This document shows, piece by piece, positions 1-7,713 of a stretch of DNA of 64,000 nucleotides (within the stretch, counting starts at the first letter, position 1; each line of letters opens with the position of its first letter). The stretch comes from CAYWXV01 sp964462535 (GTDB lineage Bacteria; Bacteroidota; Ignavibacteria; OLB7), in assembly GCA_964462535.1 (NCBI GenBank), contig CAYWXV010000001.1:372001-436000 (forward strand), given 5' to 3'. The translations under genes and the position numbers were made by a program. The notes beneath the pieces were generated by a model. The model did not search any database and was not told where the DNA came from. It saw only the letters and a list, made by a program, of their open reading frames with translations.

Positions 1-2
1 CG

Positions 3-749
3 ATCGACGATGTCACCCCGAAGCCGACCTACTGCATTTTCGAGTACGTCTACTTCTCCCGTCCCGACAGCCGCATTTTCGGACATTCGGTCGACAAGGT
101 GAGGCGTAGGCTTGGAAAACGACTGGCGGAAGAATCGGGGATGAAAGCCTCGCAGCCCGAGAATCGTGTGATCGTCATCAACGTTCCCGACTCATCCAAT
201 ACAGCAACGCTCGGCTACGCCTATGTCAACCAGCAGTTGAACGAACCGTCAACGAAATACGAGATTGGGCTGATCCGAAGCCACTACGTCGGACGAACGT
301 TTATTGCCCCAGGGCAATCGAACAGGGAGTTCAAGGTCAAGACGAAGTTCAATGTAGTTAAAGGTGTGCTCGAGGGTCAACAGGTTGTGGTCGTCGACGA
401 CTCAATCGTCCGTGGGACGACATCGAAGGCGCTGGTCAACCTTATTCGCGAGGCACATCCTGCGGAGATCCACCTTCGGATCACGTCGCCTCCAATCACC
501 CACCCATGCAAGTATGGGATGGATTTCCCGTCGACCGAGGAGCTCATCGCCAACCAGCTGAACCTCGATGTGGACCAGATTCGGAAGGCTCTCGGGGTCG
601 ATTCGCTGCACTACCTGTCCATCGAAGGACTCCTTGATGCGGTGCCGCACGATGATGGTGAGGGGTACTGCACCGCCTGCTTCACGGGGAATTACCCTGT
701 TGAGATTGACACCGACGCGACGAAGCTTGCACTCGAGGAGCTAGGCTAA
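3..749 (+). CDS. purF: Amidophosphoribosyltransferase, C-terminal part (cut by window edge)
   Basis: PurF makes 5-phosphoribosylamine from PRPP and glutamine, the first committed step of de novo purine synthesis. The reading frame is open from the first bases of the window, so the gene starts upstream and the N-terminal glutaminase part with its catalytic cysteine is not visible. Family landmarks are CIFEYVYFSRPDS just inside the window, then AYVNQQ and SHYVGRTFI. The PRPP-binding loop VVVVDDSIVRGTTS is followed by the expected C-terminal region with HPCKYGMDFPS. A GTG inside the frame at 99 is not a real start because homology continues upstream of it. The next gene follows after 3 bases, suggesting co-transcription. 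Confidence 0.95.
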   Translation: MDDVTPKPTYCIFEYVYFSRPDSRIFGHSVDKVRRRLGKRLAEESGMKASQPENRVIVINVPDSSNTATLGYAYVNQQLNEPSTKYEIGLIRSHYVGRTFIAPGQSNREFKVKTKFNVVKGVLEGQQVVVVDDSIVRGTTSKALVNLIREAHPAEIHLRITSPPITHPCKYGMDFPSTEELIANQLNLDVDQIRKALGVDSLHYLSIEGLLDAVPHDDGEGYCTACFTGNYPVEIDTDATKLALEELG

Positions 750-752
750 GCA

Positions 753-1454
753 ATGCTGACGGCATTGTTCGTCGGCATCGTAGTCGGCCTGGTTCTTTCG
801 CTCCCACCCGGCCCCATCTCCGTCGCGGTCATGCGCCATGCACTTGCCGGCGAATTCCGCTACGGGTTACTGATCGGTGTCGGTGCCGCCACCATGGACA
901 CGTTCTATTCTCTGGCCGCTATCTTCGCCAGCACTGCCCTTATTGTGGCCGTCAAGGAGACCGTCATGTCGAATGGTTGGCTCCTGTTGATACTCCAGAT
1001 AGCTGCAGTTGGAGTCATGGTCAACCTGGGTTTCAAGTACATGAAACCGACGCAGGCGGACGTGCAGGAGACGGCGAGGAAGGAGGCCTCCTCCGAGGCC
1101 CGGGCCGAGAAGATCGGCGGACGCAGACCATACGTCGTGGGGATTTTCATGTCGGTCGTCAATCTGCCGAGTCCAACATTTCTTCCATCTCTGATTGCCG
1201 TCGCTACCTACCTTCATGCGAACAACTGGGTTGATTCAAGTGTCACGGAAAGCGTGTCGTATGCAATCGGATTCGGAATCGGAGCAGCCGTCTGGTTCGG
1301 CACTGTGCTGCGAACGCTCCACACCGTAAGAACGCGAATCTCGCCAACGTTCATTGGCCGGATCTACACGTTCACTGGTGCCTCGTTCTTTCTTTTCGCC
1401 GTAGTGCTGGTGTACAACATTGTGCGAACCACCTCGTGGGAAACGCTCTGGTAG
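753..1454 (+). CDS. LysE/RhtB-family exporter-like membrane protein
   Basis: A 233-residue polytopic inner-membrane protein. Its first helix carries the LysE-family pattern GLVLSLPPGPISVAVMRHAL, with the helix-breaking PPGP typical of amino acid or small-metabolite exporters. About six hydrophobic segments are separated by a charged cytoplasmic loop near residues 105-125 that is rich in Lys, Glu and Ala. LysE-family proteins export amino acids or related solutes; the substrate cannot be told from sequence. It begins 3 bases after purF and is probably in the same transcript. It ends 27 bases before the convergent nadC stop. Confidence 0.8.
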   Translation: MLTALFVGIVVGLVLSLPPGPISVAVMRHALAGEFRYGLLIGVGAATMDTFYSLAAIFASTALIVAVKETVMSNGWLLLILQIAAVGVMVNLGFKYMKPTQADVQETARKEASSEARAEKIGGRRPYVVGIFMSVVNLPSPTFLPSLIAVATYLHANNWVDSSVTESVSYAIGFGIGAAVWFGTVLRTLHTVRTRISPTFIGRIYTFTGASFFLFAVVLVYNIVRTTSWETLW

Positions 1455-1481
1455 TATCGGGCGATTGCGCGCGAACAGCGC

Positions 1482-2354
1482 CTACACTGATGTCTCGATG
1501 TCAAGTGAGATGTCGGCGGCGGGAGCTGAGTGTGTCAGTGCCCCTACACTTATGAAATCCACACCGGTTGCCGCTATTTCGCGTATCGAATCGAGCGTAA
1601 CGCCTCCACTCGCCTCTGTAACGAGCCTTCCTCCCACCATACGCACACCGGCCGCTATCTCACTGCAGGTCATGTTGTCGAACATGATTCGCGTGATACC
1701 GGGACACTCAACGGCTTCCGCGACCTGATCGAGCGACGCAACTTCGACCTCAATGGATGGCGGTGCGGTTCCGGGTTTCGACATCGATTCCACGGTTCGC
1801 CGAACGGCCGCGGCAATCGACCCGCACGCCGCGATGTGATTGTCCTTGATCATCGCCATGTCGTACAGCCCGATGCGATGGTTTACTCCTCCGCCCACCA
1901 ACACGCTGTACTTATCCAGCCGTCGCCAGCCGGGGATCGTCTTTCGCGTATCGGTGACCTTTGCCGCCGACCCGGCCACGGCATCGACATACTTGCGGGT
2001 CAGCGTCGCAACGCCGCTCATCCTCTGCAGAAAGTTGAGAATCGTCCTCTCGGCGGTCAGCAGTGAACCAAGCGGGCCAGCAACAAGGGCAATCGAGGTC
2101 CCGCGCGGTATGGACGCCCCCTCGATGCTGGTCCAGGTTATTGACAGGTCTCGATCAACTTCCGATGCAACCAACTGCGCGACCAAGGTCCCGCAAAGCA
2201 CGCCATCTGTCTTCATTCGAATGATCGCCCGTGCGGTACGATCCGGATCCACTGTAGCCTCAGCTGTGACATCACCTGTACCGATATCTTCGGCCAGGGC
2301 AATCTGTACCAGGCGAACGATGGACATGTCCTGGTCCAATGGCGTTTGCTTCAT
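1482..2354 (-). CDS. nadC: Nicotinate-nucleotide pyrophosphorylase (quinolinate phosphoribosyltransferase)
   Basis: NadC converts quinolinate and PRPP to nicotinate mononucleotide in de novo NAD synthesis. The 290-residue length is normal for the family. Conserved stretches in order are EDIGTGDVTAEAT near the N-terminus, NFLQRMSGVATLTRKY, DTRKTIPGWRRLDKYSV, NHRIGLYDMAMIKDNHI, the barrel strand IEVEVASLDQ, and the C-terminal EASGGVTLDSIREIAATGVD motif. The ATG start gives the usual short N-terminal helix. No nadA or nadB is in the window. It is divergent from the secreted protein at 2480. Confidence 0.95.
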   Translation of the reverse strand: MKQTPLDQDMSIVRLVQIALAEDIGTGDVTAEATVDPDRTARAIIRMKTDGVLCGTLVAQLVASEVDRDLSITWTSIEGASIPRGTSIALVAGPLGSLLTAERTILNFLQRMSGVATLTRKYVDAVAGSAAKVTDTRKTIPGWRRLDKYSVLVGGGVNHRIGLYDMAMIKDNHIAACGSIAAAVRRTVESMSKPGTAPPSIEVEVASLDQVAEAVECPGITRIMFDNMTCSEIAAGVRMVGGRLVTEASGGVTLDSIREIAATGVDFISVGALTHSAPAADISLDIETSV

Positions 2355-2381
2355 GCGCCTCTCAACTATCGTGATTTCTTT

Positions 2382-2413
2382 TTGATCGTTGTGTCCAACA
2401 GGGAATATCTTGC
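2382..2413 (+). promoter_or_regulatory. Bacteroidota-type promoter of the secreted repeat protein
   Basis: TTG at 2382, a 21-base spacer and TATCTTGC at 2406 resemble the -33/-7 pair (TTG, TAnnTTTG) used by the Bacteroidota primary sigma factor. It lies in the short intergenic space divergent from nadC. Confidence 0.45.
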
Positions 2414-2479
2414 GGTCCTCAGTAAAGAACCAGCGACCGGATGCCTAGATACATAGAACCATCATATGCCCCCAATCGA

Positions 2480-3985
2480 ATGATGCGCCTGGCGTGCACG
2501 CTCGCGCTCCTTGTCCTTGTTGTATCACAATGGGGCATGGCGCAAGGGTCGGAATATACATTGGTCTACACTTCGACTATCACGGTGGGCAACTACGCCG
2601 GCGACGCCGACGTGGTGGAGTGTCGTGTACACGACAACGGCATGACTTCCCATCCAGTAGACACTCCGCGGGCAATTGCAGCTCAAACGATACGCGAGTT
2701 CGAACCAAGCGCAGCGGCCATCTGTCCTGGGGGATATGTGCTTGCGTACACGGTTGAGCGTCGCGACTCGGCTGGGAACATCGATCGCGACGTGTATGCG
2801 CGACGAGTGGACTCGACTGGTTCCGATGTATGGTCAATCGACGGCCATCCGGTTGCCGTGATCGCGCAGTCACGTGTCATTGAGGAGCATCCAACCGTCC
2901 TCGCGTTGTCGGACGGGTCGTTCTTGATCGCCTATGAAGTCCGATATGGGCTTGCACGCGCAGCTGATGTAGACATAGCTGTCAGTCACGTTTCTGCCGA
3001 CGGATCCCCCGTCGGATCCCCGTTCTGGGCCGTGAAGTCCAAGAAGGTCGAGCGAATAGCCTCCCTTGTTTCCAACGGGAGTGACGGGGCCTACCTGGTT
3101 ATCAACGTTGAAGTCTACCGTGACACCACGCTCACCAACGCCGACGTGGTCCTGCAGCGAATCGCATCTGATGGTGTTGTCGGATGGAAGGACTCGCCCG
3201 ATCCGGTATCTGTTGCCACATCAAAGCACTTCGAGAGAAATGCCGTCGCGACTGCCGACGGTCAACATGGAGTTTACATCGCATACGAGCTGGAGTACGT
3301 GGGCGAAGGGCGGGATGGTGAAGTGGATATCCTCGCGCAGCGAATCGGTGAGTTTGGGCGTCGAATGTGGATCGACGACGCATCGCTCCCCATCGTCAGC
3401 TCGTCCCCAAAGGCTCACGAAACGGAGCCAGTCATAGCAAATGTCGGGAGCGGGATCATTGTCGCATTCGAGTTCAACAGCGTTGCTGCGAGAGGAAAGG
3501 GAATCTCAGCAATCGGGCTTCAGTACCTGGACACCAACGGGCACCCAATGTGGAACGAAGGTCGGCGCTCGAAACTCCTGGGTGTCACTGGCTCCACCGT
3601 TTCCAATCCATTAATAGCGAGCGACAACCGCGGTGGAGCATTCGCTCTGTTCGAGGCACTGGATACGGCGACGGGGAACAGGGATGTCGCTCTCCAGCAC
3701 GTGACGGCGATTGGTGAAGAACTCTACGGCGACGGAAACGGCGCGATCCCTGTGTTCGATAGTGAGGAAAGCGAATCCAAGGCCGCAATGACGACCGACC
3801 CCGCGGGGAACGTCACGATCTTTGCCGTTCGCGAGCCGAACGTAATTGGACCCGGTGCCTATACAGCCCTTGTCGGCGCCCGACTATCGTTCGATGGAGA
3901 CAGATTGTGGGCAGATGGTCCGCGTGTGGTCGTCACGACGCCAACCGTCAAGTCGAGACCGTTGGTTCTGCAGTGCAGGTGGTAG
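2480..3985 (+). CDS. Secreted protein with internal repeats, function unknown
   Basis: I do not recognise a named family. The chosen start (MMRLACTLALLVLVV) gives a clean signal peptide ending near GMAQG; an in-frame ATG 39 bases upstream (2441) would add 13 polar residues. The mature part is built of about six or seven degenerate repeats of roughly 60 residues. Each has a pattern like G-x-Y-(L/I)-(A/V)-Y-E, a variable loop, D-(V/I)-x-(A/L)-Q-R-(I/V), G-x-x-x-W and a short link. This suggests a beta-propeller or similar repeat fold. It lacks the T9SS C-terminal sorting domain seen in two other secreted proteins here and ends abruptly after SRPLVLQCRW, 38 bases before the ruvB stop. Export by Sec to the periplasm is likely. 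Confidence 0.7.
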   Translation: MMRLACTLALLVLVVSQWGMAQGSEYTLVYTSTITVGNYAGDADVVECRVHDNGMTSHPVDTPRAIAAQTIREFEPSAAAICPGGYVLAYTVERRDSAGNIDRDVYARRVDSTGSDVWSIDGHPVAVIAQSRVIEEHPTVLALSDGSFLIAYEVRYGLARAADVDIAVSHVSADGSPVGSPFWAVKSKKVERIASLVSNGSDGAYLVINVEVYRDTTLTNADVVLQRIASDGVVGWKDSPDPVSVATSKHFERNAVATADGQHGVYIAYELEYVGEGRDGEVDILAQRIGEFGRRMWIDDASLPIVSSSPKAHETEPVIANVGSGIIVAFEFNSVAARGKGISAIGLQYLDTNGHPMWNEGRRSKLLGVTGSTVSNPLIASDNRGGAFALFEALDTATGNRDVALQHVTAIGEELYGDGNGAIPVFDSEESESKAAMTTDPAGNVTIFAVREPNVIGPGAYTALVGARLSFDGDRLWADGPRVVVTTPTVKSRPLVLQCRW

Positions 3986-4023
3986 GTCGTGCCGGCGAAG
4001 TGCCGCGCGCGCTCCTCAGCATA

Positions 4024-5061
4024 TCAAATCAGCACTTGCTGATCGGACTCCTGCCGGGGGCTGCGGCCGAAATGACGCCAGGCCAGTGGCGTCGCTTCTC
4101 GACCACGTGGTGTTCGCTGCAGGAATCCTTCCTGAATCAGATAGGGCTCGTAGACATCCTCGACTGTACCAGCCTCCTCCCCCACAGCAACCGCAAGCGT
4201 GTTAAGCCCCACGGGCCCGCCATTGTACTTGTCGATGATTGCGAGAAGGATTCTCTTGTCCATATCGTCGAGACCGTGCTCATCCACCTCCAAAGCCGTC
4301 AGCGCCATTTCTGCGATGGCTTTTGTGACGCGGCCGTCACCACGCACGTCCGCATAGTCTCGTGTTCTGCGAAGCAGCCGGTTGGCAATACGCGGAGTTC
4401 CCCTGGCGCGCCGAGCAATCTCCTCCCCCCCATCCCGCTCCATTTCAATCCCCAGGATGGCCGCGGACCGTCGCACGACCTTGAAGAGATCGTCGATCGA
4501 GTAATAGTCGAGTCGATGGGTGATGCCGAATCGGCTCCTCAGCGGAGCCGTTAACAGACCCTGTCTGGTCGTAGCGCCAATGAGCGTAAATGGCTTCAAC
4601 GTCAACTGAACGCTGCGGGCGTTTGGCCCGCTGTCGATCATGATATCGATGCGAAAGTCCTCCATCGCCGAATAGAGGTACTCCTCGACGACGGGTCCGA
4701 GCCGGTGGATCTCGTCAATGAACAGGACGTCCCCCTCGCCAAGGCTTGTAAGGAGGCCGGCCAGATCGCCTGGCTTTTCAAGCACCGGACCCGATGACGT
4801 CTTTATCGACGCCCCCATCTCGTTGGAGATAATGTGTGAGAGGGTGGTTTTTCCCAGGCCGGGTGGGCCGGTCAGCAGCACATGATCGAGAGCCTCACCT
4901 CGCTTACGCGCCGCCGCAATGAACACCTGCAAATTCTCCACAACCTTTGGCTGGCCAACAAATTCGCCGAACGCCCCCGGTCGGAGCGCCACGTCAACAT
5001 CGGTTTCAACCGGGCTGATCCGCGCTCCGGACGTCATGTCCGACCGTGATTGCTCACTCAT
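4024..5061 (-). CDS. ruvB: Holliday junction branch migration helicase RuvB
   Basis: RuvB is the AAA+ motor that, with RuvA, drives branch migration of Holliday junctions. The 345-residue protein has Walker A GPPGLGKTT at about 65-73, Walker B FIDEIHR at about 114-120, sensor 1 TLIGATTRQG, the arginine-finger region LRSRFG and a C-terminal winged helix ending in RTPRGREATPLAW. It opens after a short polar extension, normal for the family. ruvA and ruvC are not in the window. The next gene on the strand is the convergent-side neighbour at 2480, so ruvB ends its transcript here. Confidence 0.97.
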   Translation of the reverse strand: MSEQSRSDMTSGARISPVETDVDVALRPGAFGEFVGQPKVVENLQVFIAAARKRGEALDHVLLTGPPGLGKTTLSHIISNEMGASIKTSSGPVLEKPGDLAGLLTSLGEGDVLFIDEIHRLGPVVEEYLYSAMEDFRIDIMIDSGPNARSVQLTLKPFTLIGATTRQGLLTAPLRSRFGITHRLDYYSIDDLFKVVRRSAAILGIEMERDGGEEIARRARGTPRIANRLLRRTRDYADVRGDGRVTKAIAEMALTALEVDEHGLDDMDKRILLAIIDKYNGGPVGLNTLAVAVGEEAGTVEDVYEPYLIQEGFLQRTPRGREATPLAWRHFGRSPRQESDQQVLI

Positions 5062-5116
5062 AGTGGTGGTCCGACCTTCGGCAAAGCCATAGTCACAGCA
5101 CTCTCATTGGGCCGGA

Positions 5117-5707
5117 TCAATTCTCGTCCAGCCGATCGAGTTCGTCCCGAAGCTGCGCGGCGCGCTCGTAGTCCTCGTTGCGGACAGCCTCCTCTAGCTT
5201 CTGCTGCAGCGACTCCCGCTCGGTGCGTGGTTGATCGGTGTCGGGCGGTTCGTCTGCCACGTCGCTATCATCCCCTTCGTCCTCATCCTCATCCTGCGGT
5301 ACGACCGACGCCTCCTCCATCACCTCTTCCGTGACAAAAATCGGCGCGCCACAACGAATCGCCAACGCGATGGCGTCGGATGGGCGTGCATCCAGTTGAG
5401 TATCAGTGGAGTCGAGAGCGATTGTCGCGTAGAAGGTCCCTTCTTCAAGGTCGGTGATCGTAACGTCCACAACGCGTGCGCCTAGCGCATCCAGTATGCT
5501 CTTCAACAAATCGTGCGTTACCGGTCGAGGTGGTTTGATTGCTTCGAGTTCGACCGCGATGTTTTGCGCGGCCTCTTGCCCGATGAGGATCGAAAGGCGA
5601 CGGGGTCCGGCGGTCTCCTGCAGAATAAGAGCGTATGACCCCGAACTTTGGGGACTTGCGGTGAGTCCCAGTATTTCCATCTGAACCTTGTCCACCATAT
5701 CTCCCAT
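5117..5707 (-). CDS. Bifunctional nuclease-domain (BFN/DUF151) protein with C-terminal UVR motif
   Basis: Residues 1 to about 135 form a BFN (DUF151) domain: MVDKVQMEILGLTASPQSSG, ILIGQEAAQNIA, TFYATIAL and the signature LDARPSDAIALAIRCGAPIFV. A very acidic linker (about 138-165, mostly Asp and Glu) leads to a UvrB/UvrC motif, LEEAVRNEDYERAAQLRDEL, a helical hairpin used for protein contacts. BFN proteins have been described as nucleases in plants; the bacterial role is poorly defined. The BFN plus UVR architecture is common in Bacteroidota and actinobacteria. It lies upstream of ruvB on the same strand with a 55-base gap, consistent with a DNA-related role, but this is inference. Confidence 0.85.
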   Translation of the reverse strand: MGDMVDKVQMEILGLTASPQSSGSYALILQETAGPRRLSILIGQEAAQNIAVELEAIKPPRPVTHDLLKSILDALGARVVDVTITDLEEGTFYATIALDSTDTQLDARPSDAIALAIRCGAPIFVTEEVMEEASVVPQDEDEDEGDDSDVADEPPDTDQPRTERESLQQKLEEAVRNEDYERAAQLRDELDRLDEN

Positions 5708-5784
5708 CTGGATGAAGCGTGGCCCGTGTGCGTCCCCCCTACAGCCGGGTCCAACGATCCGAAACCGCAGGACACGTCATACGG

Positions 5785-6759
5785 TCAGTGTCCGTGCAGC
5801 GCCTTCACTTCGTCGGTTAGCAGCGGCAGGACTTCAAAGACATCACCTACAATGCCGTAGTCGGCTACGGAGAAGATCGGAGCGTCCTTATCCTTGTTGA
5901 TCGCCACAATATATTTCGAGCTGGACATGCCAGCAAGATGCTGAACTGCGCCGCTAATCGCACACGCAACATAGAGAGACGGCGATACGGTCTTCCCCGT
6001 CTGACCAACCTGTTCCGCGTGCGGTCTCCATCCCGCGTCAACCACCGCGCGCGACGCTCCGACCGCTGCTCCCAGCGCCCCCGCGAGATTCTCAACCAGA
6101 TAGAAATTCTCTGGCCCTTTGAATCCACGACCGCCGCTGACAATGATGTCGGCCTCGGCAACGTCCTTCTTCCCCGTATTGACGAGCGTCTCAACTACGC
6201 GTGAAGCAAAATCACGCTCTTCGAGTGTCACAGATGCACTTCGGACCGAAGGGGCGGCTCCGTTGGCCGAACGAGCTGTGAAGACGTTGGGGCGAAGAGA
6301 ATAGACCTTCACGGGCGTAGAGATGTTGACATCAATGAAAGCCTTGCCGGCGAAGACCGGTCGTGTGGCCACGGTGGTTCCATTGACCCATGCGAGCTTG
6401 ACGACGTCTGGTGCCAGCCCGGCGCTCAAGCGTACTGCAACGCGTGGCGCAAGATCCTTTCCATGCGATGTATTCGATATCAATACGACATCGGCCCCTT
6501 CGCTGGCTGCAACCTGTGCAATAGCTGACGACCACGCGCCCGGCGCAAATCTGTCGAGCCGGTCGTCCTCGACGACAATGACATCGGCGCACCCATATGC
6601 GCCCAGCTGTTCGGCAAGCCCGCTAACCCCTGCGCCAATCAAGACGCACGCGAAGCTACCACCCGACGCGCCTGCCAGGTCGGCGGCGGCCGTCACCGTC
6701 TCAAACGCGTTCTTCTTCAACTCGCCGGCGCGCTGTTCTATATACGCTACAATCTTCAT
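5785..6759 (-). CDS. etfA: Electron transfer flavoprotein alpha subunit
   Basis: EtfA holds the FAD of the ETF heterodimer, which carries electrons from acyl-CoA dehydrogenases toward the quinone pool. The N-terminal domain (about 1-190) is the ETF alpha/beta fold. The C-terminal FAD domain shows ADIIVSGGRGFKGPENF, the GASRAVVDAGWRPHAEQVGQ stretch, QTGKTVSPSLYVACAISGA and HLAGMSSSKYIVAINKD, all hallmark ETF-alpha motifs. The 324-residue length is normal. It follows etfB with a 56-base gap on the same strand. ETF alongside the branched-chain amino acid transporter and E1 dehydrogenase nearby suggests a role in amino acid or fatty acid oxidation. Confidence 0.96.
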   Translation of the reverse strand: MKIVAYIEQRAGELKKNAFETVTAAADLAGASGGSFACVLIGAGVSGLAEQLGAYGCADVIVVEDDRLDRFAPGAWSSAIAQVAASEGADVVLISNTSHGKDLAPRVAVRLSAGLAPDVVKLAWVNGTTVATRPVFAGKAFIDVNISTPVKVYSLRPNVFTARSANGAAPSVRSASVTLEERDFASRVVETLVNTGKKDVAEADIIVSGGRGFKGPENFYLVENLAGALGAAVGASRAVVDAGWRPHAEQVGQTGKTVSPSLYVACAISGAVQHLAGMSSSKYIVAINKDKDAPIFSVADYGIVGDVFEVLPLLTDEVKALHGH

Positions 6760-6815
6760 TGCTTCTGGTCTGTTCTAAAGATGATTCCGATTCTTCAGGG
6801 GGCACATATCTCAGG

Positions 6816-7562
6816 TCAGATGACCTTCGCCTCTTCGTGCAGGAGCCTGACGAGCTCCTTGACGTTCTCGGGCGAGTAGTCAAGAATCTTCCCACCCTGT
6901 TTCTTCTCCGGCAGTCGCATCGAGATGGTCTCCACTCGCGTCTCCACACCCGTTGGAGCGAACTCCTCGATGGGCTTCGACTTTGCCTTCATAATATCCG
7001 GGAGCTTTGGATAGCGGGGATCGTTTAGTCCCTTTTGCGTGGTGATAATACATGGGAGCGATGCCTCAACGACCTCACGCCCACCCTCGATATCACGAAC
7101 GGCGCGTACGCTGTCTCCATTGATCTCCAACTCAACGACGAATGAGACGCACGGATAGCCAAGCAACTCAGCCAACATCGGTCCGATCTGTGCCGAGTCG
7201 TAGTCCACCGATTGACGACCGGCCAAAATGAGGTCGGCGCCACTCGCCTCGATTGCCTGAGCAAGCGCTGACGCCACCGCGAAGGAATCCGCCTTTGCAT
7301 CGTCGCGAATCAACACCCCTTTGTCGGCTCCCATCGCAAGTCCCAGTCGAACCGCCTCCTTTGCTCCATCCCCCCCGACGGTCAGCAGCGTAACCGTGCC
7401 ACCATCTGCCTCGCGACGGCGAAGCGCTTCTTCAACGGCGAACTCGTCATAAGGATTGAGAACGTACTTGACCCCCTTTGGGTCGATGTTCCGCCCGTCG
7501 CCGTCCACGGCAATCTTCGTGGCGGTATCGGGAGTCTGGCTGATGCAGACGACAATGTTCAT
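6816..7562 (-). CDS. etfB: Electron transfer flavoprotein beta subunit
   Basis: This is the partner of EtfA. It starts MNIVVCISQTPDTATKI and carries NPYDEFAVEEALRRRE, the adenine-nucleotide segment AGRQSVDYDSAQIGPMLAEL and the recognition-loop-like LPCIITTQKGLNDPRYPKLP, in the order expected of ETF-beta. At 248 residues it is full length. It is the first gene of the etfB-etfA pair and has its own near-perfect Bacteroidota -7 element 43 bases upstream. Confidence 0.96.
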   Translation of the reverse strand: MNIVVCISQTPDTATKIAVDGDGRNIDPKGVKYVLNPYDEFAVEEALRRREADGGTVTLLTVGGDGAKEAVRLGLAMGADKGVLIRDDAKADSFAVASALAQAIEASGADLILAGRQSVDYDSAQIGPMLAELLGYPCVSFVVELEINGDSVRAVRDIEGGREVVEASLPCIITTQKGLNDPRYPKLPDIMKAKSKPIEEFAPTGVETRVETISMRLPEKKQGGKILDYSPENVKELVRLLHEEAKVI

Positions 7563-7604
7563 GACAGATCGGAATCAACTGGTAGGTGCTCTATTAAGGC
7601 CGCG

Positions 7605-7612
7605 CAAATATA
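7605..7612 (-). promoter_or_regulatory. -7 promoter element of etfBA
   Basis: TATATTTG on the minus strand is a perfect TAnnTTTG match, giving an expected leader of about 36 bases before etfB. No clear TTG lies 18-21 bases upstream. The element directly abuts the hairpin that ends the preceding gene. Confidence 0.6.
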
Positions 7613-7614
7613 AA

Positions 7615-7642
7615 CCCGACCGGAGTATGAACCCCGGTCGGG
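7615..7642 (-). terminator. Intrinsic terminator of the Asp-box T9SS gene
   Basis: A perfect 9-bp inverted repeat (CCCGACCGG / CCGGTCGGG, 10-base loop). On the minus strand it is followed by TTTATATTT, giving a U-rich tail after the secreted-protein gene. The tail is also the etfB promoter element. Confidence 0.75.
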
Positions 7643-7713
7643 CGGATGGAAATCAGGCGCAATGGGCCCAATCCGGCTGTAACAGTGAGTTGCTCCCGCG
7701 GGCCGTGACGACA

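Noticed and set aside
1530..2066. Long plus-strand frame opposite nadC
   Set aside because: Shadow of nadC: no recognisable motifs and an unlikely amino acid composition.
3907..4554. An open frame after the secreted repeat protein that might indicate a frameshifted C-terminal domain
   Set aside because: It runs antisense through ruvB and its sequence has no sorting-domain features; only 38 bases separate the two true genes.
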